64,000 nt of DNA from contig CM052355.1 in the NCBI GenBank assembly GCA_028551475.1, positions 20,797,580 through 20,861,579 on the forward strand. The letters are read 5' to 3'. Positions within the stretch are counted from its first letter, which is position 1; each line of letters opens with the position of its first letter. Of this stretch, positions 36,030 to 48,222 are shown piece after piece. The DNA is from Casuarina equisetifolia. Its lineage: Eukaryota > Streptophyta > Magnoliopsida > Fagales > Casuarinaceae. The notes under the pieces were generated by a model. It made no database searches, was not told the DNA's origin, and was given only the letters and a program-made list of their open reading frames with translations. Made by a program: the position numbers and the translations under genes.

Positions 36030-37221
36030 TCAGTCGACAGGTGCCACGGGCGGGTCTCGCTCATCCTTGTCACTTCCTGCTTTGCTTTCAAACTGAGGTA
36101 CTACCTGCAGGGACATATCAGTCTTAAGCATATCATAAAGATCGGCTTCATAGCACAAGACTAACCCGACCAGAAGTTAAAAAACAGGAGAAAAAATGCT
36201 ACTTCACTGCTACTCTCCTTATCTCATTTAGATGTACTGGGACCATTTACTGGTGTTGAAATGGTATTTACCAAAGACAAATTCACACGCACACGCGAGT
36301 GCAGCAGATGAACGTATACAAGTATACTTCGATATAAACTAGGCGATTAGATCTGTTTTAGATTTAAGATTCTATTAGATTGTTATGGTTAATTCCAAAT
36401 CTTAAAGGCATTAAGTGAAAAACCTCATCACTCAAAAGGCCAAGTTTCATTCTTATACTTCCATGTTAGACAACGCCCACGTTAAAAATTCCTTTTAACC
36501 CATTTGGTCATGATCATGATCATGATCATATGGTGACCAACCTAGAGATCAATTAGCAATATACAGAAAATACGTGTATTGCTAAGATGTCAGACTAACT
36601 TGATCTTGTGATGGATTGCTGGGTTGGGAGGAATGTCTCCTTGCTCTCCTGTCAGCCCGGCCAGCCCCTCTGGCTCTACCGCGAACTGCCACAAAACCCA
36701 AGACAAGAATAAAGAGATGCTTTAAACGGATTAAAAAAGTAAGCGGAGAAAGGTAATATACTATAATGCGACAAATATCTCAGACAAATATTTGTTACTC
36801 TACACGTCAACAGCAACACGGCCATGAACACCCCTTGAGACGAAGAGTTTCAGCTGTACTAACATGCGCCAGTCTCCCGCTGGCGCACGATAAAGAGGGC
36901 CGATGAGCAAAACATTGAGAGAACTATCACATTACCAGGGTTGGCATGCTTTTCCCTTCTGGGTGCCTTCAAGTCTAAGGTTGACTCCGAGCTGTCCGGC
37001 AAGTAGCGGTCCAGCCGGGCAAGTCCGTCGTTGTTTTGGAACATTGCACGCACAAACGAGGCCTCCATGTTGTTCAAGAAGTGCAAGTGCTTCTCGTCGG
37101 TCCACGACCCAGTTTGCCGTGCTGATACGGGTGAGTCCATGGCTCCGGCCAACAACCTTTGAGGTCGGTGAGAAACAGAAGTGACTCCGTCGATGTGGGT
37201 CGGATCGTCGATTTCGCACAT
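36030..37221 (-). CDS. COR27/COR28-like cold-regulated protein
   Basis: Three exons (37221-36936, 36685-36600, 36104-36030) join in consistent phase (1, 0) to 148 residues ending in TGA. Donors and acceptors are GT..AG (GTAATG..GCAG; GTTAGT..CTGCAG). The family signature is GSWTDEKHLHFLNNMEASFVR (about residues 39-58), and the tail DQ|VVPQFESKAGSDKDE is as in COR27/COR28. The middle is arginine-rich and low complexity. In Arabidopsis these small nuclear proteins are induced by cold and light, work with the COP1/HY5 and clock machinery, and affect flowering and freezing tolerance. The start is uncertain: a TATA-like motif at 37246 lies only 25 bp upstream of this ATG, so MDSPV at 37140 is an alternative. 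The 5' region has evening elements, a DRE and an ABRE/G-box. Confidence 0.82.
36507..36539. repeat. TGATCA triplicate inside a near-palindrome, in COR27/28-like intron 2
   Basis: GGTCA, then three head-to-tail TGATCA units, then a short spacer and TGACC make a near-palindromic 33-bp sequence within intron 2 (36599-36105). Its function is unknown. Confidence 0.6.
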
Positions 37222-37245
37222 GGTTACGCCGGCTCCCGGAGTTCA

Positions 37246-37252
37246 TTATATA
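37246..37252 (-). promoter_or_regulatory. TATA-like motif of the COR27/28-like gene
   Basis: TATATAA on the minus strand. At 25 bp from the chosen ATG it would place the transcription start at or inside the frame, which argues for the downstream ATG at 37140, or for a non-functional motif. Confidence 0.4.
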
Positions 37253-37336
37253 GGGCGCACACTAGATTGGCTTTCCTTCTTTAAGCGCTGGAAGGCTATG
37301 TTTGACTACACCTATGTACTCGCTACGAGGATGAAA

Positions 37337-37342
37337 CACGTG
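37337..37342. promoter_or_regulatory. G-box / ABRE core
   Basis: CACGTG within ACACGTGTC, about 115 bp upstream of the COR27/28-like ATG. It can bind bZIP (ABF/HY5) or bHLH (PIF) factors. Confidence 0.55.
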
Positions 37343-37462
37343 TCTCCTCATATGTATTTTTTTTATTTTCTCAACTTTTATTATTAAAACCGTAATAAAA
37401 TCTGCCCGAAAAATAGCTCTCTTCTTTTTTGACATCATGATAGTTAATATTACGTCATATTT

Positions 37463-37468
37463 GTCGGT
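37463..37468 (-). promoter_or_regulatory. DRE/CRT core
   Basis: ACCGAC on the minus strand, the RCCGAC core recognised by CBF/DREB1 factors, about 240 bp upstream of the COR27/28-like ATG. Confidence 0.5.
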
Positions 37469-37575
37469 TAGAATTTTTTTCCCTTGCAAAAAGATGTGAT
37501 TCTCGTCAGTGGAGAGAGCGCGAGTACAGAGGCTTTTACGTAGACGTGCGGTTACAGGTATGGGTTCTGTGGGTA

Positions 37576-37584
37576 AAAATATCT
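37576..37584 (+). promoter_or_regulatory. Evening element, proximal copy
   Basis: AAAATATCT, an exact evening element (bound by CCA1/LHY/RVE factors), 355 bp upstream of the ATG. An ABRE-like ACGTG core lies 28 bp away (37544-37548), a pairing known for cold-induced COR27 in Arabidopsis. Confidence 0.6.
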
Positions 37585-37665
37585 GGATCGCTTTTAGAGT
37601 GAGTTATCGAGAGAACTGAAAGATCTTTTGGGTGGGGATATTGAACACTTTCCCTGAATTCCTAC

Positions 37666-37674
37666 AAAATATCT
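37666..37674 (+). promoter_or_regulatory. Evening element, distal copy
   Basis: A second exact AAAATATCT, 82 bp beyond the first and in the same orientation. Confidence 0.6.
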
Positions 37675-39320
37675 GATGGGTTGTTAGCCAGTACGTCGTC
37701 GTGTGGGTCTGATCTTTTCTATCGCCATAATGTTATGACCTCGTTGTTGTTACAGATTCACGAAATTACCCTCGACAGTCCAGCTCTTCTGTTTCAACGT
37801 AAAATTGGCTAAATAATACTAATTAATTTGATCTTATGATCCAATTTGGACACGGAATTTGATAGGTTTTGATTGAGAGTTTGAAGTAATAAACAAAAGT
37901 CGCGCGTCAAATACGCATTCTCTTTTGATGAAGCTAAATAAAGTATTTTTCTAATTCCTAAATTAGTTTTTGGTTAATCTTTTAGATCATTTGACATGTT
38001 ATTAAAACTTAGATTGAGTATGTTTCATCTTGCTTAATGTTAAACCAATATTACTTAGCATATGAAATAAAATTTTTATATTAAATATATAATTTTTCTT
38101 AATGAAGCTTAAATGAAATATTCTTCTAACTTTAAATTAATTTTCAAGTCTTTAATCTTCTAGTAGAGTATTTAATAAATTTGCATGGTGCAGATTGGAG
38201 AGGTTTAAGAGTAGAACACGTCGAGGAAAATCTTGTATAATAGTTTGTTTTATGTGGGATTGAGCATTATTGGCTGCCATTACAGGAGAAGCATTTACAC
38301 ACTCCCAAAGGAGGGTAAAAAGGGCTGGTTGAGACCGAAAGGCGGCTTGCGAAATATCTGTTTGGACTTGGTCGCTTCTCTCGGAAGGCAAACATTTGAT
38401 TCTCAACATTTGTGGCTGTGCTCTTCTGAAACCTAGAATAGACTAAACAACTAGAATGTCGTGCTAGAAACATCTCATCTGGTCACCAATCCAAACCTGT
38501 AACTCATTACCTTTCTCCTCCGCCGTCTTCTCCTAATCTCAAAGTCGGGGCTTCAGCCTACTTGCAATGCTTAAGTTAACATACAAATAAGAAAAAATAT
38601 TAAAAATAAGTATTATCTTACATTAAAAATAAAAAGATGAACTTATGATTTTATAAATAATAAAAATTTTTCACTTAATATCTTAAAATTTTAAGATGAA
38701 CTTTTACATTATAATAAAATAATTAACTCATTTTTTAAATTAAGTTGAATTTCACCAAATGACTAATTCTGATACTATGACCGAGGTTTAAGTCCATTTC
38801 TTTCGTAAGGTAAAGTGTTGTTCAAAACAGTAGAAATAGACCAAAAATCAACAATGATTCACAAGTACCTAACTTAATAAAGAACAAATATTGTATGGAA
38901 TCTCTTGGACAACTCACGAATAAAACAAATCAATTTTATCCTTTTTACAAACATCAAGGATAATGCAAGACCAAGCTTTTGCTTAACCAATTAGAAAAGA
39001 AAAATGTCATTACCTCTCTCCTTCTCTGGTAACCCTTGTTCATTTTCACACAGTTACACTAGTTACATACATGGTTGCAAGATAATTTCATTACTCGTGC
39101 TTAAATATCAAAGATGAGGGTCTTAACCGTCAATTTTGCACTTACTAAATACAGTAGGTGAGACTTGCCAAATATATCATATTGTGTTCTCATATGTGGC
39201 TCCAAACATCACAACGTTTGGGGGCACCCCCCCACCTACTTCATACAAACTCATGGTGGGCTCTCTGAAACGATAACCATCGCATAGACTGCCATCATCT
39301 ACTCATAACAATTTGCCTGC
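37675..39320. other. Intergenic region with AT-rich repeats
   Basis: No gene is supported. The stretch from about 38580 to 38830 is AT-rich, with alternating short units, and resembles similar AT-rich segments in 40060-40560. Open frames at 38152-38473 lie in three overlapping frames and are not recognised. Confidence 0.5.
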
Positions 39321-39899
39321 TCACTCCAGATTGGTGTGGCGTGATCGGACGGCTTCAGGGCTCTCACCCAAAACCTCGCCCAGTTTGTACACCACCATCT
39401 CAAACAACACAAACAAAGCTCCCTCGTACAAACTCCCCATTGGAAGCAGCGGCCGAGATTCGCCGGCCACATCATCGGCCATGGTTTGCGCAGGTACGTA
39501 ACAGATCACACTCGCGTGCTTGATGCACGAACCTGTCTCAGGCTGAGCTGTAAGCAACAAAACTCTGGCACCGTGGGATCGTGCGACGTTGCATATGGCG
39601 TCGACAGTGGAGAAACCTCCAGGGCCAGCGGAGGCGATGAGGAGGTCGTTGGCGGTGATTGGGGGAGTGGTCATGTCGAAGACGAAGTGGGATGAGAGGC
39701 CCAAGTGGAAGAGACGCATGCAGAGGGCTTTGAGCATGAGCCCCTCTCGGCCCACTCCATATAGGAAGATCCTCCCCTTCCGGGCCGATGTGGAAGTAAG
39801 CTCGGTGTGGAGGAGGTCAAGGGGTGGTGGGTAAGGGTGGGTGGGTATTGAGAAGACAGAGGAGATGCCTGAGCATATCTGTGAAGCAAGGGACGCCAT
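39321..39899 (-). CDS. SIS-domain phosphosugar-binding protein
   Basis: One intronless 192-residue frame, start ATG at 39899. It belongs to the SIS (sugar isomerase) fold family. Visible landmarks are GRIFLYGVGREGLMLKALCMRL (about 42-63, the first beta-alpha phosphate-binding unit), NDLLIASAGPGGFSTVDAICN (about 84-104) and GARVLLLTAQPETG (about 110-123). In bacteria this sequence class includes 6-phospho-3-hexuloisomerase-like proteins; the plant product's substrate is unknown to me. The Arabidopsis relative is, I believe, At5g52190. Its only plausible start is the first ATG; the next gene upstream on the same strand is the inhibitor-2 gene, with over 2 kb between. Confidence 0.87.
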   Translation of the reverse strand: MASLASQICSGISSVFSIPTHPYPPPLDLLHTELTSTSARKGRIFLYGVGREGLMLKALCMRLFHLGLSSHFVFDMTTPPITANDLLIASAGPGGFSTVDAICNVARSHGARVLLLTAQPETGSCIKHASVICYVPAQTMADDVAGESRPLLPMGSLYEGALFVLFEMVVYKLGEVLGESPEAVRSRHTNLE

Positions 39900-42200
39900 T
39901 CAAATCTCTTTCTCCTCTCTTCCCTTATCTATGTTTGGGTATTTTAGAGTAAGGAGTCTGATTATAGGCCGCGCTAACCACCAAAAATTGACCCTGGCGG
40001 TCCAATCATAGAAATTTTAGAATTTACGAGCTTAGCTCTCAAAGAAATTGAGAATAACAATTATAAAGGAGTTTATCGGTAAAGGCATTTTTGAACATAA
40101 AAGCATTATATCTCATTTAAAATCTTAAAGTATTAAATGATGATACTTATCTCTTCATAAATTATTATTTAATTTTTTATATCTCTTATGTAAAACTTAA
40201 CATGTTTCTTTACCATAATTGAAAAACAATACTATTGGACAAAAATATTTATTTATAAACAAAAGAATAGAAGATTGAACTTAAATTCTTTATAAACTCT
40301 TTAACAATATAAGATTAAACATTATACTATTACAACACATTTTTTTATTATAATGTGGATTTGGACATTCATATTTGTGTTATCATTTTTTATATTGATC
40401 TAGTTTATCTAAATCTATATAGGTGTTAAAGAAAAAAAAATTAAGTTTTAATATCATATTAAATTTTATAAAATATTATTTATATCTAACTTAAAATCTT
40501 AAATGATTAGATTAAGATTCATTTCTATATAAATTATATTTTAAATTTTTTGAATGTTTTCCATGAGAAACTTGTTAGATTTGATCGTTGAAAGAAAGGT
40601 GAATGTAGGCTAAAGTGGGACTTGTGGCCAATCTAATTTATAATTGCGCATTATTGCTTGAATCTGCTCTCTCTGGTAGGCGTATTGTTTACTACCGATT
40701 AAGTTGCCAGATATAGACACGTATGCCTCGCATGTGCAAGAACCTTTTAGTTTAATTATATTATAAAGTAGTGTAGAAATACAGTTTTTTCTACGTGTCG
40801 AATCACTTAAACTTAGATGCCCCCTAATTGGTCCCACTCGATCCCCTTCCATTTTCTCCTGAGATCTCCACTCCTGGAATAATGCCGTCTTTTGCCTTCT
40901 TTTTTTGCTTTATATTATTATTATTCTACTTTATCATGAATTATCATCCTCCGTGATGCTCATGGCCTTTTCGGCCCATTTGCACATGCGTGCAAACGAC
41001 CACCCTTTCGAGCTACTCTCTCCCACTTTCTCCTTTCAAAAGTAAAATTTATTCTCCCAACACCCTTCGTGCTCTGCCTTTGACATTCTGTGTGATATAA
41101 AACAACTGAGGAAATGGTATATGTTGCAAGCAGCCCCGGGAAGGTATGATCACCCATGATGGATCAATACTATATTATCATCCTATAAACAAATGGTTCA
41201 GTATTATATTTTTGTTCTATAAACAAATTTAGAAGGAAAACACAAATAGAGCATAGTATAATTAATTTTATTCTTTCTTATCAAAAGAGTAAACAGGATG
41301 CTCTAATCATATAATAGAATTTAGTTACTTTTTTCATTAAGTTTACTTTTTAAGATGATATCTATACTCATAACAAGTGATATTAAAATAAATTACAACC
41401 CAATTCGATGAGCTTGCAACTACTATTCCCCTAATATGAGAGGAGCAGAAGGTTCATGCAATAAGGACTATTGTCTCTTAATGTTAGTAGAATTTCTCAC
41501 CCACATTAAGAGACCATATAAATTTAGATAAAAGAAAATATAATAGACTTCACTCTCTTATATCAAAAAGGCAAAAGAGATGATTTAACATATAAAAGAA
41601 TTTGACTATTCATCTTATTATGTTGATCTTTTAGGATAAAACCTAGGGGCGTCACAATAGTCTCTCGTTACATGACTTAATCAAAACAAATATAACGCTG
41701 AACGACCACAATCTGATTTTCAGAGAAGTAAATTCCCTCATCATGCTTGGCATGACCATAGGTTCCCCGGGCGTATGCTCTTTTCTGAAAATAAAGAAAA
41801 GCTCATAAGGTCCCTCAGAATGCACCCCATGAAAGAAGGTCAATATATAAGAACTATGACGCTGGTTTTGCGTTATGAAGTGATTAACCAACAAGACATA
41901 CACAGAACCCGAAATAAACCACTGCCCATTGAAACGCCACTCAATGAAAGTTCCAACTGAGCGAGCAGAGAGTCCAAGTCTGATTGAAGCCCTGTAGTTC
42001 GATGTATGTTAAATGAACATGACAACTTCAAATTGCAGGAGCATACTTGCATACTTGGGTCATTACGAAAGAGGAAAACCGTACACACAAATAGTGTTGA
42101 ACGTTACAGCAGTCTAATAAGTTTTTAGTTTCCAGAAAGCCACAAACTACACCAGCAAGGGACAAGGATTCTCAGATTTTTGAGTCTTCGATTGGAGGAT
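39900..42200. other. Intergenic AT-rich region
   Basis: No gene is supported. The AT-rich segments near 40060-40560 and 41160-41640 resemble those at 38580-38830 and 46180-46730, probably copies of a dispersed non-coding repeat. The region near 41650-42180 may belong to the 3' untranslated region or downstream flank of the inhibitor-2 gene. Confidence 0.5.
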
Positions 42201-43508
42201 CTAAACTCCATTAGCTTGAGGAGCCGAAGATTTTTGAGGCAAAATAACAGCACCTTCTTCATCGATGCCTATTTCCTTCACATCAGCGCTTAGTGATGAG
42301 GAAGAATCACATTTTCCGTCCATTTGTATATCCCCGTTACCATCCTCATCAACTTCATCATCAAGAAGTGAACCTTTGTGCCGGAGTTCTCTTACTTTGT
42401 GAAATTCATCATAGTGAGCTCTTCTTTGCTCCCTGAAAGTTGCACCATTCTGATCGCTCTCAGAATCTGAAAAAAAAAAATTAAAAATAAGAGCATTGTA
42501 GAGCACGTATGTCATACACGAATTGTTTGAGGATTCATGACCAGCTATTCAAAATTTAGAACTAAGAAAAAGATTCCAAGAAAAGACGGGAAGCATGGAG
42601 GGGGCAGGAGGTATGAAAGGATGGCCTCTTTATATGTTGTTCAGATCAGCAGTACTGCTATAGTTGAAGAAGACGGTGGTAGAGTACTTTTATACGATAC
42701 ATATGTGCAACTTCAACTAAACCCCATCTATTTGGCCAAATTTCACTAAACTCACATAGCATATGTACCTGCTTCCATGGAATGCCTTGAACAATGTAAT
42801 CAATTTAGATAATTAAACACAAGATAGATCTAGATTTTAAAAGATTAAGCAAACAAAAAAGTGAAGATTGTAAGAATGGCTAAATATAAGGTGAAAACCA
42901 CAAAGAAACACGTAATAAAAAAAAACCTTCATCATCCTGCTCCATGGAATCTGGTTCATCCTCAGACCACGTCCAGCCACATGATTTTTGGCAATCCTTT
43001 GTACTTGAAGAAGCCACGTCACTTAAAGCTGTTCGTATTGCTTCCGCATGAATTGAATCACCAACACATTCATCAAAGCTACCCCGTATAGGAGAAAAAA
43101 ACCCTACATTGTTCAACATAATCCAGAGAGCATTATTATCAGAAATTGAAGAACCACTGCAAAACCTCAGATGCTAGGATAATGTACTCAATATGAATTA
43201 TCCCCACCAAAGGCTGACACTATTTTTTTATCGTATTTTTTGCATGGGAACGAGAATGGTACTGCTCAACAGCTCTCTAGAGATACATCCAAATGGCATC
43301 TTCCTCCAAAAGAACATGCCTGTACGTTGAAATTCAGCCTAACAGGAATCTGCATAAAGGATAACAGAATATAATTCGACTCACCATCATCATCAATCAT
43401 GCGGTGATATGGTGTCTTGGGTTCAGTGATTTTCTGCCTCACCGGTTTATTTGCTTCAATTTCCACTAGATTATCCTCGTCCCATCTTACATGGCCCCTA
43501 CTATCCAT
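42201..43508 (-). CDS. Protein phosphatase-1 inhibitor-2 (I-2) family protein
   Basis: Three coding exons, 43508-43385, 43103-42927 and 42466-42201, join in phase (1, 1) to 188 residues. The introns are GT..AG (GTGAGT..GTAG; GTTTTT..TTCAG). Conserved I-2 elements are [22 protein letters not shown] and [10 protein letters not shown] near the N-terminus, [16 protein letters not shown] in the middle, and [15 protein letters not shown] (related to the inhibitor's C-terminal HYNE region) near 118-133, followed by an acidic tail. The family binds PP1 (TOPP in plants) through its N-terminal motifs and the C-terminal helix, and regulates its activity. Plant I-2 often starts MKGRVRW or similar, so the first coding exon may be slightly misplaced here. 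A candidate non-coding first exon ends near 45493 (CAG|GTACGA). Confidence 0.87.
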
Positions 43509-46500
43509 CCAAATGAGAAAAAAATGCTGAGTATAAGATTCATCATAGAGAATTTACAAACTGTGTAATAAAAATTCATAAAACTTAATAGCAAAAAGGG
43601 CACGAACCTAATATTCTAATGCAAGATATGGAATAGGACTAAACCCCATAGATGACCTCATACTGAAAGAACTAATTAGTCCTGCTGCATTTTATCCCAA
43701 TTTTGAAATAAGTTATGAATATTTTCTTCCACCTTGAAGTTCAAATCTGTTGAATGTGCACTTTACCCCCCTACATCAACTGCATTGCATGACTACACCT
43801 TAACTCTTCTAAGCACTAACTAGAACTATAGTAAAACTTCCACATGAATTATATCACCAACTTCCAAAAACACCCTATGATAGGAAGAAAACATCTCTTC
43901 CATCTTTTTTTTTTTTTTTTGGGTCACATCTACTGAACCAAAGGTCTTTCTCACCGGCCTGGCCAACAATGTAGCATTCTACTTGTTCTTACCTTGGATT
44001 CAATCAAGTCAAAACTTATTGCTGAAACATTTCCTTGCATCGGAAGTAACTATCTGAATCACCTATTCTCACTTCTAGACCTCAAAAGGTTACACCTTGC
44101 AACTTCAGTTGAATCTGACATCTCAAATCCCGCCACAATTAGACTCTGTTTATGAAAACCCCTTAAAATTTCCGCGCATTTTTCTTTAAATTGATGAGAA
44201 TCTGTAGTACCCATACTATTCGCAGTCTAAAATCCGTTTTGACAAAAGGAACTGTCAAGGGTAACTAGTTGGGAAATAAGCCCAGAAAGCATATGACCAA
44301 TTAGTCAAATTGACCGTAGAATTGTCTGTCAATAGCAATTGACCTAAACTTAAGCCTCAAACTATCAGGTTAAAAATTAGGCTCTTACAATCAAAATAGG
44401 AAAAAAGAAAAGGGTTCCTGCTCTGGTTTCTTCAATAATTAGCACTGATGAATACCCTCATGCGTTAAGGATCCCGTGACAATTAATTATTTCAAAATCT
44501 TTACGTCCAAAATGCCAAAACAAAATCCTCGCCTACCACAATTAAGAAAGCACAAATCACAAACAACTACTGATAAAGAAATCTAAAGAAATTGTGGAAA
44601 TTACTTCATTTTCTGAAGTGGTGATATCCTCAGATACAAAGGAGTAGTTCAATCACTTGATTTCACTGAAAAAATAAAATAAAAGAACTCTAATTAGAAG
44701 CTGGACATCAAACATAATAGTAATGAATATTGACATCATAGACAAACCCATCTTGACGGGTCTGCGGTAGCATATGCAATAGGTGAAAGGAAATTCACAC
44801 CTTAGAGAAAAGGAAGCATAACATAAACAATTTTCACAATCAGAAAATCGCAACCATAAGTGTAGCATAACTAACAGATCAGTTATCCCATTAAACGCAC
44901 CTGCCAGATGGATCCTCAACAAAAAAATTTCATGTACTGAATGGCATAGCAGTAAACTGAAAATCCTCACTCCACCCTAGCTTAGCGAGGAGAATACATA
45001 CGTAAATCTGATTTTAGCATCCAAAGCGGACACAATATTTCCTGAAAGCAGTCGATGAATAAAAGAAAATTCGAAGAGATTCTAAACCAATTTCCCTTTC
45101 AAAATGATATTGTATAAAATCCAATTTCCCTCTCAAGTACATGAACCTCATAAGCCAAAATAGACGGTTTCACAAACTACAAATTCCGCTTTCCATCTGC
45201 AAAAAACGAAGAAAAAAAACCATTGGAAACACAGATCAACCATCATTCACTACCTCGGGAATAGCAACAGCAAAAACAATGCTACACAGTCCATTTGGTT
45301 GCTGAGAAGGTATGCCGGAAAATGAAAAACTAAAAATCGCAAAATGAGTCGACTTCATTTTGTAAACGAATTCAAGTTTTCGTCTCTTTCCTTTTCATTC
45401 ATTCTTACGCAATCAAACCGATCATAAATTTAAGACTAGAACAAGTACAGAATAAAAACCACAAATAAAAGGAGATTTTTCAGTTTCGTACCTGCGAAGA
45501 GAAAACATCCGAGCAAGTTACTGGAGAGGCGTAAAGAAGGAAACGGCAAGCTCGTGTCCCTTTTCTGGCTATACCTTGGGCTTTTGCTTTCCAGAACTAT
45601 CCTTTCTCGACGGGTTGACCCGCATCCCATTTTTGATAAGACTAAATAAAAGAAAAAAGGGTGCGAGAGTTTGTTCTCGATGCTCTACTAATTAATTTCC
45701 GAGCCTACGCAACTCAGAATACATAGTTATCCATTATCAGTTAAGCGGTGGAAGTTCGAGATACTCGTTCACTAAATAAATCTTTAAAATTTTATTTATG
45801 ATTATTTTTTAAAGTTGAATTTAGAATTGCTTGAAGAAGAAAAGAAAATTTTCTTTGACATGCGTTTTTTACGGTTTGAGATGTACGTTTATTATAATTT
45901 TTTTTTCTTGAAATTCTTATTTATGAAAAAAATTATCTAAAAAAGAGATTTCTTTATTTAGAAAAATTAAATTACAGCTAAAATTTAAAAAATATATTTA
46001 CAATAAATTTCACAATAAAATATTTTTATAAGGTTTTTAATTCTCTACTAGTGAGGAACTTGTAAATTTGTACACAAAGGAAAAAGTTTTTAAAATTACA
46101 TTTATATTTTTTTCTTCAAAAACAAAGACCGTAACTTTACACATTTTTTAATACCAATACATATGAACATAATAATATCTTGTATAAGTACAAAGGTTTA
46201 GATGTAAGCTTAACCTTTAAAAAATTGATTAAAAGCATTTATATCAAGTTGTTACACAAAAATACAGAGAGGAAAACTTTAAATACTAGTCAACACATAT
46301 GTTTACCCCTAAGTTGACCTTATATTATTAGAGTTTAGGTTATATTCAAAAAAGTCAAGTCGATAAAAAAAGTAATCAAACCTCTTTATATGCCTAATCA
46401 TTTTGCTTGCTTTTTATATATATATATATATATAAGAGAATTAAATTCCTTACATTTTTTTTCACTAAAATTTACATTGCCCTTAACAAAGAGGGGGTCC

Positions 46501-46870
46501 CCTGTTTATCTCATATTAACAATCTACCTATTACCTATTTTACACTATGAGATAATAATTGCAAACCTAATTGATCAAGTTACAGTTTGATTATGATACC
46601 ACTTATTACAGGGTCCTATATCAAAAAGTCAATTCAATAAGAGGAGTAGCTAACCCTTTTATATAATTCTATCTTCTCACTTATCTTTTCAATATATGAG
46701 AATAAAATTTATTACACTAAGCCCAAGTGATCCACAACAAAATATGGACTCTTTTTTTTTTATTCTTTTTTGAAAGTTAACTATTTCATTTCATTTATTC
46801 TTTTTCCTCTCTATTATGGATTTCTCAATCATTATTGATGTTACTTCTATTCGTTTTACTTTTTATTTTT
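43509..46870. other. Probable 5' leader intron and upstream region of the inhibitor-2 gene
   Basis: The stretch 43509-45490 has no coding frame that I accept and is probably a large first intron of the minus-strand inhibitor-2 gene. The region near 45500-45640 is the likely leader and promoter. From 45770 to 46870 it is AT-rich, with an (AT)n tract at about 46418-46434. No gene is supported. Confidence 0.45.
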
Positions 46871-48222
46871 AATTTTATTTAACCGCTAAACCTTTAACAT
46901 GATATGGGCCAAGGTTGAACCACACCTCCAATGGCCCATTTAGCTGGCGATATCTCCATCGATGGCGGCCCACCAACGGGGCCCAGAAACCTCGCGGGGG
47001 CAGAATGGGTATACGGAGAATGGAGGAGCGGAAGAACATTGGCAAAAATGGCAAGAGAGGAAGTCTCTTGTCGCTGAGGAAACTCTCGTTTTTCAGGGCC
47101 AACGAACCCCGAGACCCACTGCAGCTACTTCAACACCGCCAAGAGTACGAATTCTGACGTCGACTTTGATTTCGATGTTCTGTTTTCTTTTCCCAGCCTT
47201 TAGCATCAGTTCTGGATCTAAGTAACATTATGGATAAAACACATGCCTGATTACTTCTTGATCTGGATGTTTTCTGGTTGCGGTTTTGGTTCTCGTGTTG
47301 AAAAGCAGCCGTTTCTCAGTTGGTTTTCAATCTTTCATACTTTTCGATTGTGGTTGTACCTTCAGGATGTTGTGAAGCGATCTTGATTTGATTAAACTAT
47401 TTGTAGTTCCATTGTGCTTTTATTTAGCTTGATTTGTTCAAACTAATAATTCTTATAGTTTTTTGAGGATTTGAATTTGAGTGATTTTCCCCGATGATAT
47501 CATCTAGAGTGATGGAAGTGAGAATTGTTGAATCTTCATTCACTCGATCAACTATGGCCTTCATATATGTACTTTGAACAGACAAAATGAAATTGATATG
47601 ATGTTTCTCCCTTTTATTTTGTGTACTTGTGGCGTTAAGTTCCTTACCTGAGGAAGAAAATGTGTAAGATAAATATGAATAATCTACAAGCCAAAAGGTG
47701 GGACCTCTGGAGATGGGGGAAGTTAATTAATATATCAACGAACGGATAATTCAAATTTATGGTTCCACTGGAATGATCAGTACACTGGACGAATGGGTGA
47801 CCGATTTTTTTTCATTTGGAGTGTTTGAAGAGGAAGGTTTTCTTGATTTGCCTGCCTCTGTTTTTTTTCTCTTTCTTTTTGTGATGCTGCTAGCTAGACA
47901 CTGGGTCAAAACTTTGTGCTTCTCCAATTTTACAAAAAATATACGAAAAATTGACTTTGGCAGGATGTCGTTGTGTCATTTATAATATAAAACAAGTTTG
48001 TAATATCAAAGAAGTCTAACCTTCAATTATTTTCTTGTTTCTTGTTCATTTTCATTGTCCTAACTTTTCCCTTTTCCCTGTAATGTTGACACCTCTATTC
48101 CTTTTCCAGAAGCTACAAACTGAGACCACAAGCCCGATCAAATTAGATGTTGTGAAGTTCTTGGCTTTCTTCCCTTGAAGCTTAGAGGGAACAAGGGATA
48201 AGGAAGACTAAACAAGTTAGAG
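46871..48222. other. Leader and upstream region of the ARFRP1-like gene
   Basis: The GC-richer stretch at 46900-47160 carries overlapping short frames in several phases and stands where a 5' leader would start. A splice acceptor-like CCTTTTCCAG at 48100-48109 suggests that the exon with the ATG begins at 48110, after an untranslated-leader intron. No other gene is supported. Confidence 0.4.

Noticed and set aside
46915..47225. Short overlapping frames of 80-87 codons upstream of the small GTPase gene
   Set aside because: Three phases are open at once in a GC-richer patch; more likely untranslated leader of the downstream gene.
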